Below, piece by piece: positions 1 through 8,881 of a stretch of 64,000 nt of DNA. The stretch's first letter is position 1; each line of letters opens with the position of its first letter. Source of the stretch: Stakelama sediminis (lineage in GTDB: Bacteria > Pseudomonadota > Alphaproteobacteria > Sphingomonadales > Sphingomonadaceae); NCBI RefSeq assembly GCF_014199335.1, contig NZ_JACIJI010000006.1:62001-126000 (forward strand). Reading direction: 5' to 3'. The notes beneath the pieces were generated by a model that saw only the letters and a list, made by a program, of their open reading frames with translations, did no database searches and had not been told where the DNA came from. The position numbers and the translations under genes are program-made.

Positions 1-42
1 ACCTTCGGAGGGTAGCGCTCTATCCAGCTGAGCTATGGGTGC
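1..42 (-). tRNA. tRNA-Arg(CCG), 5' part, cut by window edge
   Basis: Read on the minus strand, the sequence starts GCACCCATAGCTCAG, a tRNA acceptor strand and D arm. An anticodon stem CTACC follows with loop CTCCGAA, which places CCG at the anticodon (arginine, CGG codons). The window edge removes the rest of the molecule, so intactness cannot be judged. The visible part has the expected D-arm pairing (GCTC/GAGC). Confidence 0.8.
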
Positions 43-290
43 ATTTATCTTCAGATAGTGTCCGAGGTCGACCAGGGTCAATCTCGATTCCAACTTTCAA
101 ACGATCGCAAACGGTGCGCGCTGGAAGCACTGCCGATTATAGTCGTTCGTACTCTACAGCTTCCTTCAATTTGCTTCCGCGGCGCTTCCACGACCACGGA
201 AGCAGTTTCTCTGCTTCCTTCGAGTTCCGCCAATCGCTTGGCTTTCCTCAACTTTTTCAACCATCACTCACAGCGCGCTTGACTTAGCCT
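43..290. other. Non-coding spacer
   Basis: I see no convincing gene here. It holds several GCTTCC/GGAAGC elements, including a perfect hairpin at 198-218 (arms GGAAGCAG and CTGCTTCC, loop TTTCT), without the T-run expected of an intrinsic terminator. It separates two partial tRNA-Arg copies and may be debris of an old insertion. Confidence 0.4.
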
Positions 291-333
<43 letters not shown>

Positions 334-394
334 GTGGGAAGTGGCGCGTAGCAGAGGAAGTCGGGTTATGCCAGCCGTTTGTGCGTTCGCCCGA

Positions 395-1066
395 TCAGGC
401 GTTTTGCTTCTTTCCGCTGGCTTTCGCCGCCGGTTCGGCCGTCTTGGGTTTATAGCGGCACAGATCGGCGACGATACAGCGCCAGCATTCGGGTTTGCGC
501 GCCTTGCAGACATAGCGGCCGTGCAGGATCAGCCAGTGATGCGCGTGCAGGCGGAACGGCTGGGGCGTTGCCTTGTCCAGTTTTTTCTCCACCGCCAGCG
601 GAGTCTTGCCGGGGGCCAGGCCGGTACGGTTGCAGATGCGAAAGATATGGGTGTCGACCGCAAAGGTTTCCTGCTGAAACGCGACATTCATCACGACATT
701 GGCGGTCTTGCGCCCTACGCCGGGCAGCTTTTCCAGTGCATCGCGGTCTGCGGGCACCTGACTGCCATGTTCCGCGATCAACGCCTGTGACAGCGCAATG
801 ACGTTCTTCGCCTTCGAATTGAACAAACCAATCGTCTTGATATGCTGTTTCAGGCCATCCTCGCCCAGTGCGACCATCTTTTCGGGCGTATCTACCGTGG
901 CAAACAGCGCGCGGGTCGCCCGGTTGACGCCCGCATCGGTCGCCTGTGCCGACAGCACCACGGCGACGAGCAGCGTATAGTCGTTGACCGACTCCAGCTC
1001 GGTTTCGGGGTGCGGGTTTTCCTCGGCCAGCCGCGAATAGAATTCGACGATATCTCCCTTTTTCAA
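395..1066 (-). CDS. nth: Endonuclease III (Nth)
   Basis: Bifunctional DNA glycosylase/AP lyase that removes oxidised pyrimidines in base excision repair. The helix-hairpin-helix LPGVGRKTANVV, followed by the catalytic Asp in VDTHIFR, is diagnostic. A C-terminal CX6CX2CX5C cluster (C-KARKPE-C-WR-C-IVADL-C) would bind the 4Fe-4S cluster. An upstream ATG at 1120 exists, but it would extend the protein deep into dapB. A TTG at 1066 overlaps the dapB stop as TTGA, follows a CTGGGG stretch and gives the usual length (223 residues), so I prefer it. It is translationally coupled to dapB. Confidence 0.93.
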   Translation of the reverse strand: MKKGDIVEFYSRLAEENPHPETELESVNDYTLLVAVVLSAQATDAGVNRATRALFATVDTPEKMVALGEDGLKQHIKTIGLFNSKAKNVIALSQALIAEHGSQVPADRDALEKLPGVGRKTANVVMNVAFQQETFAVDTHIFRICNRTGLAPGKTPLAVEKKLDKATPQPFRLHAHHWLILHGRYVCKARKPECWRCIVADLCRYKPKTAEPAAKASGKKQNA

Positions 1067-1791
1067 AGCCCCAGCACCTGATCCATCGTGTAACGGCCGG
1101 GATCGCGTCCCGCGAGCCATAGCGCCGCTTTCACCGCACCGCGCGCGAAAATCGCCCGATCCTCGGCATGATGGGACAGTTCGATCCGTTCCCCGTCGCC
1201 GGCAAACAAAACGCTGTGATCGCCCGCCACCGTACCGCCGCGCAGGCTGGCGAACCCGATCGTACCGGCAACCCGGTCGCCTGTCAGCCCGGCGCGACCG
1301 ATCACACTGGTTTCAGGAAGCGTCGTGCCGCGTCCTTCAGCGGCCGCCTCGCCCAGCATCAGCGCGGTGCCGGAAGGCGCATCGACCTTTCGCCGATGAT
1401 GTGTTTCGACGATTTCGATGTCCCATTCCTCGCCAAGCCGCGATGCGGCCTGCCGCACCAGCGCCGACAGCATGGCGATGCCAAGCGAGGTATTGCCGGT
1501 TTGCAGAACCGCAATCCGCTCCGCCGCCTTGTCGATCGCGGCATGATGCTGCCCGGACAGGCCGGTGGTGCCGATCACGATCGGCGTGCCTGCGGCGATG
1601 GCCGCGTTCAAATGGCCTTCAAGCGCGGCGGGCGCGGAAAAATCGACCAGCACGTCGCTTGCCTGCGCCAGTGCCTCGACATCGCCGCCCAGATCGACAC
1701 CGCCCGCATCACGCGCGCCCAGTTCGGACAGCACCTCGGCAATTGCCAGTCCCATGCGTCCCTGACTGCCCAGGATTCCGATGCCGGTCAT
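1063..1791 (-). CDS. dapB: 4-hydroxy-tetrahydrodipicolinate reductase
   Basis: NAD(P)H-dependent reductase of lysine/diaminopimelate synthesis, cytoplasmic. The N-terminal Rossmann motif GILGSQGRMG, the GTTGLS turn, and the DapB signature around ETHHRRKVDAPSGTA (catalytic His and Lys, substrate-binding PSGTA) are all present. Its 242 residues are normal for the alphaproteobacterial form. It is first of a two-gene unit with nth and lies divergent to the sirtuin gene, with about 100 bp between starts. Confidence 0.95.
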   Translation of the reverse strand: MTGIGILGSQGRMGLAIAEVLSELGARDAGGVDLGGDVEALAQASDVLVDFSAPAALEGHLNAAIAAGTPIVIGTTGLSGQHHAAIDKAAERIAVLQTGNTSLGIAMLSALVRQAASRLGEEWDIEIVETHHRRKVDAPSGTALMLGEAAAEGRGTTLPETSVIGRAGLTGDRVAGTIGFASLRGGTVAGDHSVLFAGDGERIELSHHAEDRAIFARGAVKAALWLAGRDPGRYTMDQVLGL

Positions 1792-1888
1792 GCTGTCCTC
1801 TCTACCCGTCGCTACAGCCCTGCTTTGACAGAAAAGCCGCGCGCGGGACAGACCTTCCCTGCGTGCCGGCGCGCGCTATGCTGAAGCG

Positions 1889-2599
1889 ATGGATAAGATC
1901 GGCAATATCGTGGTGCTGACCGGCGCCGGAATTTCAGCGGAAAGCGGGGTGGCGACATTTCGCGGCCCCGGCGGCCTTTGGGAAGGACACCGGGTTGAGG
2001 ATGTCTGCACGCCGCTGGCTCTGGCACGCGATCCGGCGACGGTGCATCGTTTCTATGACGAGCGCCGCGCGGGGCTGGCCGGTGTGGAACCGAACGCGGC
2101 GCATCACGCCCTGGCCCGGCTGGATGCCGCATGGCCGGGCCAACTGCTGATCGTGACGCAGAATGTCGATGATCTGCACGAGCGCGCCGGTGCAAAGCGG
2201 ATGCTGCACATGCACGGCGCGCTGCTGTCGGCACTATGTTCAGGCTGCGGGGAACGGACGACATGGCGTCAACCGCTGCCGCCGAAAAGCCCCTGCCCCC
2301 ATTGCCAAGCGCCCGCCCTTCGTCCCGATATCGTTTTTTTCGGCGAGATTCCCTATGGCATGGACCGAATCGAGGCGGCGCTGGCCGGATGCGACCTGTT
2401 CGTGTCGATCGGCACATCGGGCGCGGTCTATCCGGCCGCAGGCTTTGTGCAGATGGCCGCGCATTATGGAGCACAAACGCTGGAACTCAATCTGGACCCG
2501 TCGGAAGGCAGCCGGTTGTTCGACGAAAGCCGGCTGGGTCCGGCAAGCGTGCTGGTGCCCGAATGGGTCGAGAGGCTGCTGAGCGGTGCCGCACGCTGA
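1889..2599 (+). CDS. cobB: NAD-dependent protein deacylase, sirtuin
   Basis: Class III sirtuin that removes acyl groups from protein lysines using NAD+. The NAD-binding GAGISAESG, TQNVDDLHERAG and catalytic His in HMHG are present, with two zinc-binding Cys pairs (CSGC and CPHC). Residues Tyr56 and Arg59 (YDER) form the YxxR motif known from SIRT5 and E. coli CobB to read the carboxylate of succyl- and malonyl-lysine, so desuccinylation is likely besides deacetylation. At 236 residues it is a compact bacterial form with no N-terminal extension. Confidence 0.92.
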   Translation: MDKIGNIVVLTGAGISAESGVATFRGPGGLWEGHRVEDVCTPLALARDPATVHRFYDERRAGLAGVEPNAAHHALARLDAAWPGQLLIVTQNVDDLHERAGAKRMLHMHGALLSALCSGCGERTTWRQPLPPKSPCPHCQAPALRPDIVFFGEIPYGMDRIEAALAGCDLFVSIGTSGAVYPAAGFVQMAAHYGAQTLELNLDPSEGSRLFDESRLGPASVLVPEWVERLLSGAAR

Positions 2600-2827
2600 A
2601 CCACAATCGAGAATTTTTTTCTAATAATTCAGATGCTTGGAAGATAGTGCCCGCAAAATAATGGCACCGACCGGATACGATTTAGCCAGTTTGCGCCTGA
2701 TCCTCCGTAAAACTTATTGGAACTCGCCCAGCACCGGCCTGTTATTGGGAAGGCCTTAAAATAAATAGAGAAGGCCGGGATACGCTTTTTAAAGCGAACA
2801 AACAAAAATCAAAAAGGGTTATTCCAC
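2600..2827 (+). promoter_or_regulatory. AT-rich upstream region of the MHS transporter gene
   Basis: This 228-bp gap is AT-richer than its flanks and holds the promoter of the transporter downstream. It contains a small palindrome at 2783-2796 (CGCTTT-TT-AAAGCG) about 30 bp before the GTG start, a possible operator, and an AAAAAGGG ribosome-binding site just before the start. No adjacent regulator gene is present, so the controlling factor is unknown. Confidence 0.35.
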
Positions 2828-4216
2828 GTGAAGGCCAGCAATTTCGCCGATCAATCCGACATTACCGTCAGCGACCCGCGGGAATTGAAACGAACCGTTG
2901 CCGGTACTGCTATAGGGAACTTCACCGAATGGTATGATTTCGGAACCTATAGCTATGTCGTTACGATTATCAGCACAGTATTCTTCCCCACATCATCGCT
3001 GGCCGATATTGCATCCTTCGCGGCACTGGCCGTTTCTTTCGTTGCACGCCCTATTGGCGGCATATTCTGGGGTATGCTCGGCGACCGGATCGGGCGAAAG
3101 GGCGTGTTGGCAATCACTGTGCTGATGATGGCGGCGGGTACGGCGGGACTGGGATTGCTTCCCGGCTATGCCGCGATCGGTATTGCAGCGCCAATCCTGT
3201 TGTTCGTCGCCCGCGCCGTACAGGGCTTTTCAACGGGCGGTGAATATGTCGGTGCGATGATTTTCCTCTCCGAACATGCGCCCGACCGTCAGCGCGGTCA
3301 CGTCTGCAGCTTTCTGCCGGTTGGCACACTGGCGGGATATATCACCGGTGCGCTGTTCGTCATCCTTCTACAGGCGACGCTGACCCACGAGCAGATGGTC
3401 TCCTGGGGCTGGCGTATTCCGTTTCTGGTCGCCGCCCCGCTTGGCTTTGTCGGCATGTATCTGCGTCAAAAGCTTGATGAGACTCCGGCATATGAGAATC
3501 AGGACGATAGCGAGCGAATGAACAAACGTTCGCCGGTCGAGCAGGGTAAGGAAACGATCGCCAGGCAGTGGCGTCCGATGCTAATCGCTGCCGGACTGGT
3601 GCTGAGCTTCAACGTCACCAACTATATGCTGACCGGCTATCTGCCGACCTATCTGACCGAAAAGCTGGATGTCGCATCCAATCCTGCACTGATCATCATT
3701 GTGATCGTCATGGTGATTATCGGCCTGATCGTGACCTTTCTCGGCAATCTAAGCGACCGGATCGGCAGAAAACCTATTATGTGGGCGGGGTCGATCATGC
3801 TGGCCGTCCTGTCGCTGCCGACCTTCCTGCTGATCCTGAAGGGCGGTTACCTCTCGATCTTTCTGGGAACGCTGCCCATGGGTCTGATGCTCGTCTGCTT
3901 CATGAGTACCGAACCATCGACATTGCCCGCATTGTTCCCGACCTCGACGCGCTATGGCGCAACGGCGATATCGTACAATCTTTCAGTATCGGCTTTTGGC
4001 GGAACGACCCCGCTCATTGCTGCTGCTCTGGTCGATTTCACCGGCGACCTGCTTGTTCCGGCCTATATCCTGATCATCGCAGGGGTAGTTGGCATAGTGT
4101 CGATCTGGTTCATGGCAGAACCGGCGGGAAAACCGCTGGAAGGGGCGTCGCCCACCGTCGCCAGCGAGGAGGAGGCAGAAGAAATGCGTGCCGAACTGCA
4201 ACCTGCCATGGCGTGA
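2828..4216 (+). CDS. MFS transporter, metabolite:H+ symporter (MHS) type
   Basis: A 462-residue, twelve-helix secondary transporter. The N-terminal signature GTAIGNFTEWYDFGTYSY and the loop 2-3 motif GDRIGRKGV are typical of the ProP/ShiA/KgtP group, which imports small organic acids or osmolytes with protons. A second GNLSDRIGRKP motif lies between helices 8 and 9. The C-terminal tail is acidic (EEEAEEM). The start is GTG behind an AAGGG site. The substrate cannot be told from sequence; proline, betaine and dicarboxylates are candidates. Monocistronic. Confidence 0.85.
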   Translation: MKASNFADQSDITVSDPRELKRTVAGTAIGNFTEWYDFGTYSYVVTIISTVFFPTSSLADIASFAALAVSFVARPIGGIFWGMLGDRIGRKGVLAITVLMMAAGTAGLGLLPGYAAIGIAAPILLFVARAVQGFSTGGEYVGAMIFLSEHAPDRQRGHVCSFLPVGTLAGYITGALFVILLQATLTHEQMVSWGWRIPFLVAAPLGFVGMYLRQKLDETPAYENQDDSERMNKRSPVEQGKETIARQWRPMLIAAGLVLSFNVTNYMLTGYLPTYLTEKLDVASNPALIIIVIVMVIIGLIVTFLGNLSDRIGRKPIMWAGSIMLAVLSLPTFLLILKGGYLSIFLGTLPMGLMLVCFMSTEPSTLPALFPTSTRYGATAISYNLSVSAFGGTTPLIAAALVDFTGDLLVPAYILIIAGVVGIVSIWFMAEPAGKPLEGASPTVASEEEAEEMRAELQPAMA

Positions 4217-4231
4217 CAGGCGCCCGATAGG

Positions 4232-5134
4232 TCAGTCCACCCAGTCGAGGCCGATGTCGCGATAGAGGCTGCGGTCTTCCTCCCAGCGGGGATTGACCTT
4301 GACGTGCAGGTAAAGATGCACGGGCACACCCATCATCCGGCTGAGTTCGGTGCGCGCCTTTGCACCGATTTCCTTGATGCGCTGCCCGCCTTTACCCAGC
4401 ACGATCGCGCGCTGGGTTTCGCGCGCGACAAGAATCTGCTGATGGATTTCGACCGATCCGTCCTCGCGTTCCGAATATTTCTCGGTATCGACCGCGCTGG
4501 CATAGGGCAGTTCGGCATGAAGCTGGTGATAGAGCTGTTCGCGCGTCACTTCTGCGGCAAGCATCCGGTCGGTGGCGTCCGAGACCTGATCCTCCGGAAA
4601 ATGCCAGGGGCCCTCAGGCATTCGCGCTGCGAGCGCGCTTTTGAGTTCGGGCACGCCGTCACCGGTGGAGGCAGAGACGAAATAGGTTTCGTCGAACGCC
4701 AATGTCTCGTTGAGCTTTGCCGCATGGCCCAGCAGCTTCGGCTTGTCAGCGACATCGACCTTGTTGAGGATCAGGATTTTGGGTTCGCTGCGTTCGGCCA
4801 GCGCCTCGACAATGGTCATGACCTTCGGACCCAGACCGCCCTTGCCGTCCACCACCAGCGCGATGGCGTCCGCGCCCTCCGCCCCGCCCCAGGCGGCGGC
4901 GACCATCGCCCGGTCAAGCCTGCGACGCGGATCGAAAATACCGGGCGTATCGACCAGCAGCAATTGCGTGTCGCCCTCAATCGCAATGCCCATCAAACGC
5001 GCACGCGTGGTCTGTGCCTTGGGGCTGGTGATCGCGACCTTTTGGCCGACCAGCGCATTGACCAGTGTCGATTTACCCGCATTGGGCGCGCCGACCACGG
5101 CGATCAGGCCGCATTTCGTCGGCGTGTCGGTCAT
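4232..5134 (-). CDS. era: GTPase Era, 16S rRNA maturation factor
   Basis: Essential GTPase that binds the 3' end of 16S rRNA during 30S assembly. G1 is GAPNAGKST (residues 15-23), G3 DTPG, G4 NKVD, and a KH domain (GKGGQRIKEIG) lies near the C terminus. The open frame runs further upstream, but the ATG at 5134 overlaps the rnc stop as ATGA and gives the standard 300 residues. Part of the lepB-rnc-era operon, a conserved arrangement. Confidence 0.95.
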   Translation of the reverse strand: MTDTPTKCGLIAVVGAPNAGKSTLVNALVGQKVAITSPKAQTTRARLMGIAIEGDTQLLLVDTPGIFDPRRRLDRAMVAAAWGGAEGADAIALVVDGKGGLGPKVMTIVEALAERSEPKILILNKVDVADKPKLLGHAAKLNETLAFDETYFVSASTGDGVPELKSALAARMPEGPWHFPEDQVSDATDRMLAAEVTREQLYHQLHAELPYASAVDTEKYSEREDGSVEIHQQILVARETQRAIVLGKGGQRIKEIGAKARTELSRMMGVPVHLYLHVKVNPRWEEDRSLYRDIGLDWVD

Positions 5135-5802
5135 GCCTGCACCTGTTCGAGCAGTGCGCGCGCTGCGGCGGTTTCCGCCTCCTGTTTCGACGCGCCCTCG
5201 GCACTCGCCTCGGCGAAAGTGCCAATGGCAACGCGCACGGTGAAGCGTGGCGCGTGTTGTGGGCCGGAGCGATCGACCACCGCATATTCGGGCGGACGAC
5301 GGTGATTGGCGGCCGCCCATTCCTGAAGCGCCGATTTGGGATGCTGCGGCGCGCGGCGCTGGCTGTCGATGCGTTCGCCCCAGACGCTGCGGACGAAACG
5401 GCGCACCGGCTCCAGCCCCGCCTCCAGATACAGCGCGCCGAGCAACGCCTCCATGACATCCCCCAGCACATTGTCGCTTTGCGCAGCACCGTCGTCTCGC
5501 GCCTGCTTGCCCATGCGCAGATGGGGCACCACGCCGATTTCACGGGCAATTTCGGCACATACCGTGCCGGTGACGAGCGCGTTCAGCCGCTTGGAAAGCA
5601 GCCCTTCCGGTTCGTCGGGAAAGCGTTCGTACAACCACTCGGCCACGATCAGGCCAAGAATGCGGTCGCCCAGAAATTCCAGTCGTTCGTAGTTGTCAGC
5701 CCCGTGACTGCCATGCGTCAGCGCACGCTCGAACCGGGGAAGGTCTTCCGGCGTATGGCCAAAGGTCGTTTCAATCCAGGGAGCGAGCGGCGGTCGGGTC
5801 AA
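5131..5802 (-). CDS. rnc: Ribonuclease III
   Basis: Double-strand-specific endoribonuclease for rRNA and mRNA processing. The RNase III signature NYERLEFLGDRILGL is followed by the second catalytic acidic motif GDVMEALLGALYLE and a C-terminal dsRNA-binding domain ending in the KQEAETAAARALL helix. An ATG at 5862 would overlap lepB by 64 bp. A TTG at 5802, overlapping the lepB stop as TTGA, gives 223 residues and matches family length, so I prefer it. Confidence 0.93.
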   Translation of the reverse strand: MTRPPLAPWIETTFGHTPEDLPRFERALTHGSHGADNYERLEFLGDRILGLIVAEWLYERFPDEPEGLLSKRLNALVTGTVCAEIAREIGVVPHLRMGKQARDDGAAQSDNVLGDVMEALLGALYLEAGLEPVRRFVRSVWGERIDSQRRAPQHPKSALQEWAAANHRRPPEYAVVDRSGPQHAPRFTVRVAIGTFAEASAEGASKQEAETAAARALLEQVQA

Positions 5803-6623
5803 AAACCTTCCCCGATGCGGTGCCAGCGGGTCGCGGTGAACCAGGTCCAGGGCAACAGCCATTTGGCGGTGCCGTCAGTCGACCAGAAATTGACGACGGC
5901 TTTACCTTCCAGATTGATTTCGGGGACATAGCCGATGCCGCCGCCGACTTCCTGCGGGAAGCGGCTATCCTCGCTATTGTCGCGATTGTCGCCCATCAGG
6001 AACAGATGGCCCGCGGGGACATGAAACACCTGCGTATCGTCGGCGATGGTATTGCCGAGGTCGAGGACATAATAGCTTTTGCCGTTGGGCAGCGTTTCGC
6101 GATAGCGTGGGCGGCTGCAAATCTGCTTGCCCTGAATCGTCGTGACGAATCGCGGTTCGCATTCGGTGTTCGGCGTGATCGGCTCATTGAAATTGGCGAC
6201 CCGCACCTTCGGCACCCCCTTGCCGTTCAGAAAGAGCTGACCGCCGCGCATCTGTACCGTATCGCCCGGAAGACCGATCACGCGCTTGATCCAGTCTTCC
6301 TTGTTGAGCGGCGGCGCCTTGAACACCACGACATCGCCGCGATGGGGATTACGCGCCAAAATACGGCCCGGAATCAACGGAATGCCCCAGGGGAGCGAAT
6401 AGCGCGAATAGCCGTAATTCCATTTGGTGATGAAGATATAGTCCCCGATCAGCAGGCGCGGCAGCATCGATCCCGACGGAATGACGAAGGGGGAGATCAG
6501 GAAGCTGCGGATCACGAACACGATCAGCGCCAGCTTGACGAGGAAGCTCAGCGTGTCGCGCAGTTCGGATTTGGGCTTTGCCTCGCGCTTCGGCTTGGCG
6601 TCGGTGGGGGCGCTATCGGTCAT
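5799..6623 (-). CDS. lepB: Signal peptidase I
   Basis: Membrane-bound Ser/Lys peptidase that removes signal peptides from exported proteins. A lysine-rich cytoplasmic tail precedes one membrane segment (about residues 25-45). The catalytic Ser52 follows in PSGSMLP, the general-base Lys sits in WIKRVIGLPGD, and GDNRDNSEDSR is the conserved box near the C terminus. It has 274 residues. First gene of lepB-rnc-era. Confidence 0.95.
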   Translation of the reverse strand: MTDSAPTDAKPKREAKPKSELRDTLSFLVKLALIVFVIRSFLISPFVIPSGSMLPRLLIGDYIFITKWNYGYSRYSLPWGIPLIPGRILARNPHRGDVVVFKAPPLNKEDWIKRVIGLPGDTVQMRGGQLFLNGKGVPKVRVANFNEPITPNTECEPRFVTTIQGKQICSRPRYRETLPNGKSYYVLDLGNTIADDTQVFHVPAGHLFLMGDNRDNSEDSRFPQEVGGGIGYVPEINLEGKAVVNFWSTDGTAKWLLPWTWFTATRWHRIGEGF

Positions 6624-6683
6624 GGCCGTGTGCTGTGCGACCGGGAAAGCGAGCCGTCAAGTGAAACGCCGCACGCGCACCCC

Positions 6684-7178
6684 TCAACAGGCGGTTTCGG
6701 CATCCGGATCGGTCGTGGCAATCAATCGGCGACCCGCGCGACGGGCAAAGGCCAGGGTAGATTTGCGGCGGACGGATGCCGAAACGCTGTCCTTGCGCGC
6801 TTCACGCAGGATTGCGGCATCATAGCGATCGGCAATGATGATGCCGGATCGTTCGGGCAGGAACAGTTCGCCGGCGAGCGGCGAATGGTCAAACCCCTGT
6901 GGCACTGCCCAGAAGAAGCGGTCGCAATGGTCGAGATAGTCGGTCCATTTATTGTCGCCGAGCAGATCGGCGCGCGACACCTTGATCTCGACAATGATGA
7001 TCTGGCCACGTGAGTCGATCGCCATCAGGTCGGCGCGACGGCCATCGGCGAGAGGCACTTCCGCCATCGCGACATAATCATGCCGCAACAGCATCCTGCA
7101 CACGCCCCGCGCCACATCCGCTGCGGTCAGCGCGCCGTCGGCAACGGGAGAAAGGGGATCGGACACAGCGGTAGCCAT
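6684..7178 (-). CDS. mmcB: MmcB-family DNA repair protein
   Basis: Small protein (164 residues) of the MmcB family, known in Caulobacter as an SOS-regulated gene needed for mitomycin C resistance. The core RRADLMAI followed by IIIVEIKVSRAD has the D..ExK pattern of a PD-(D/E)XK nuclease fold. I saw no clear LexA box in the 47 bp upstream. It lies 60 bp before lepB on the same strand. The nuclease role is inferred from the fold pattern only. Confidence 0.8.
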   Translation of the reverse strand: MATAVSDPLSPVADGALTAADVARGVCRMLLRHDYVAMAEVPLADGRRADLMAIDSRGQIIIVEIKVSRADLLGDNKWTDYLDHCDRFFWAVPQGFDHSPLAGELFLPERSGIIIADRYDAAILREARKDSVSASVRRKSTLAFARRAGRRLIATTDPDAETAC

Positions 7179-7225
7179 GCCCGACCCCTAGAACATTTCA
7201 CGAACGTTGAAAAGCCGGTCGCGGT

Positions 7226-7915
7226 TCAGCGATAGAAGATGTGGTTACCGATCGACGCAACCTTAGCCAACCGCCAGTGCGGTTTGACATACCGCGCGTG
7301 GAAGAACAGCGCCTTGGGCACGGGGCTGTTCCACAGCTTCTGTTCGGCGATCTTCGCCACCGCCACTGCACGACGCCAGGAACGGCTATGGGTGCGCGGC
7401 TTGGGCAACCGGCCATGGCGGACAAAGGAAAACTGGCCGGGCTGGGTCAGCACCGAACAGACCGAACCGGGAAAGCGGCCCGAACGTGCGCGGTTCAGGA
7501 TGACGTCCGCCACTGCAAGCTGTCCCGAAAGCGGCTCGCCCTTCGATTCGAAATAGATCCCGGTGGCGAGGCAGTTGAGCTCCTCATCCATATCGTCGGG
7601 AATCGTCTGTGCGGCCACAGCATCGGCCAGACTGGCATAGCTGTCTTCGCCACTTTGCGAACTCTTGTCACTATTGTCCGTTGCATCGGCAGTGGCGTCG
7701 TCGCCTTCCGGCGTGAGCTGCGGCGGAACCACCGGCGGAGGTGGAGTCGGAACCGTTGCGGCCGGTGCTGCGTTAATCTGGGAAACCGGCGTCTGGTCCC
7801 CGATCAGCGCCCCTGTCGGAATCTCTCCGGCGAAGCCCGGAGCCGTAGCGCCGAGCGATAGTGCAACACAGAAAACACCCGCCGTGCCAAGCACAGCGCG
7901 AAATGAGCGGTTCAT
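7226..7915 (-). CDS. SleB-type cell wall hydrolase
   Basis: Exported peptidoglycan hydrolase of the Hydrolase_2 (SleB) family. An N-terminal signal peptide (basic start, hydrophobic core, cleavage near GFAGE) leads to a proline- and acid-rich linker. The C-terminal catalytic domain begins with CLATGIYFESKGEPLSGQ, the family's hallmark with its catalytic Glu, and ends with FFHARYV. The ATG at 7915 is used; an in-frame TTG at 7930 is an alternative. Confidence 0.85.
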   Translation of the reverse strand: MNRSFRAVLGTAGVFCVALSLGATAPGFAGEIPTGALIGDQTPVSQINAAPAATVPTPPPPVVPPQLTPEGDDATADATDNSDKSSQSGEDSYASLADAVAAQTIPDDMDEELNCLATGIYFESKGEPLSGQLAVADVILNRARSGRFPGSVCSVLTQPGQFSFVRHGRLPKPRTHSRSWRRAVAVAKIAEQKLWNSPVPKALFFHARYVKPHWRLAKVASIGNHIFYR

Positions 7916-8078
7916 CAATGATCGTTTCAATGCGGTGAGCGCTCACAGCCGGCAACTGCGTCTTAAAAGGCCGGCGCGGGCTTACCCCCCGACTGCGTCA
8001 CCGCACGGAATCGCACCCCGCTTCGGTCCAACGCACCCAACAATGTGGGCGCGCCTATTATTCCGCAGCGCAGTGAAG

Positions 8079-8423
8079 TCAACCGAAAAGTAGCAAATCA
8101 GCGGCAAAGGGTTCCGGATCCGCGATATCCAGCTCAACCACCCATAAGTCAGGGTCGTTTCGGCATCGTTTCGCCCAATACTCCGATATTTCAGCTTCGC
8201 TCTCAGCGGATTTGGGGCCCGAGTGCACAAGCGTCGGCGCTCCGTCGGGACCAAGTCCGCGTTCCAGAAAACCAGCCGTGCGTCCACGCTCCATCGCCAG
8301 AATCAGCACGGCACCGGCGGTCGAGTCGCCTCGCTTGAGGACGGTTGCAACTCCGCCTTCGGCATTGGCCCGGCGGATCAGTGCCTGGACCAGAAATTGT
8401 GTTGCCGGACGTGCGCCCATCAT
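8079..8423 (-). CDS. DUF1491 family protein
   Basis: A 114-residue protein of unknown function matching the DUF1491 family, found mainly in alphaproteobacteria. The order is: an N-terminal stretch with ALIRRANAEGG, a core ATVLKRGDSTAGAVLIL, and a C terminus with DPDLWVVELDI. No catalytic motif is recognised. Its ATG overlaps the thioesterase stop by four bases (ATGA), so it is translated with the ptsN-thioesterase unit. Confidence 0.75.
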   Translation of the reverse strand: MMGARPATQFLVQALIRRANAEGGVATVLKRGDSTAGAVLILAMERGRTAGFLERGLGPDGAPTLVHSGPKSAESEAEISEYWAKRCRNDPDLWVVELDIADPEPFAADLLLFG

Positions 8424-8881
8424 TGCGCTGCATAGCCTTTGAGAGACGAGAGCGGGATGCGCGAGCGCATGAACGTTCCGGTTCCACGCGCCGCCTCTTC
8501 CCCATCCGCATCGATCAGGCGGGCATCGGCGACCAGAACCCGACGCTGACCGCTCACCCAGCGTCCTTCGGCCACGACCGGTCCCGCCTTGAGCGGGCGG
8601 GTCAGCAGGAGATTGAATGCGGTCGTCAGCAGAAAGCGGTCGGTGACCAGGCTGTTGGCGGCATAAAAGGCGGCATCGTCGAGCATCTTGAAATAACTCG
8701 TGCCATGCGCGGCACCCGCCGCATGATAGACGCGTTCTTCAACTTCGAAACGGATGCGCGCTACCCCCGCCTCGACAATTTCCAGTCTCGAGTCGAACAG
8801 TTCATTGATGGGTGCCGAGTCATACAGCGACTCAAGCGCACGAAAATGCGCTTCTTCCCCGCTGAGGTCAGGCCGCGTCAC
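8420..8881 (-). CDS. PaaI-family (hotdog fold) thioesterase
   Basis: Predicted acyl-CoA thioesterase. The hotdog core shows AGAAHGTSYFKMLDDAAFYAANS with the HGT/D pair of the PaaI group, followed by the FNLLLTRPLKAG and GRRVLVADARL strands. A start at 8977 would overlap ptsN by 110 bp. A GTG at 8881 gives 153 residues and a 14-bp overlap, so I prefer it. Acyl substrate unknown. Confidence 0.8.
   Translation of the reverse strand: MTRPDLSGEEAHFRALESLYDSAPINELFDSRLEIVEAGVARIRFEVEERVYHAAGAAHGTSYFKMLDDAAFYAANSLVTDRFLLTTAFNLLLTRPLKAGPVVAEGRWVSGQRRVLVADARLIDADGEEAARGTGTFMRSRIPLSSLKGYAAQ

Noticed and set aside
198..218. Hairpin in the leftmost spacer, possible terminator
   Set aside because: No T-run on either strand; it may just reflect repeated GCTTCC elements.
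2822..2833. TTCCACGTGAAG before the MHS transporter, parS-like
   Set aside because: Only the central bases agree with the parS consensus; both outer arms fail, and it is far from the parAB cluster.
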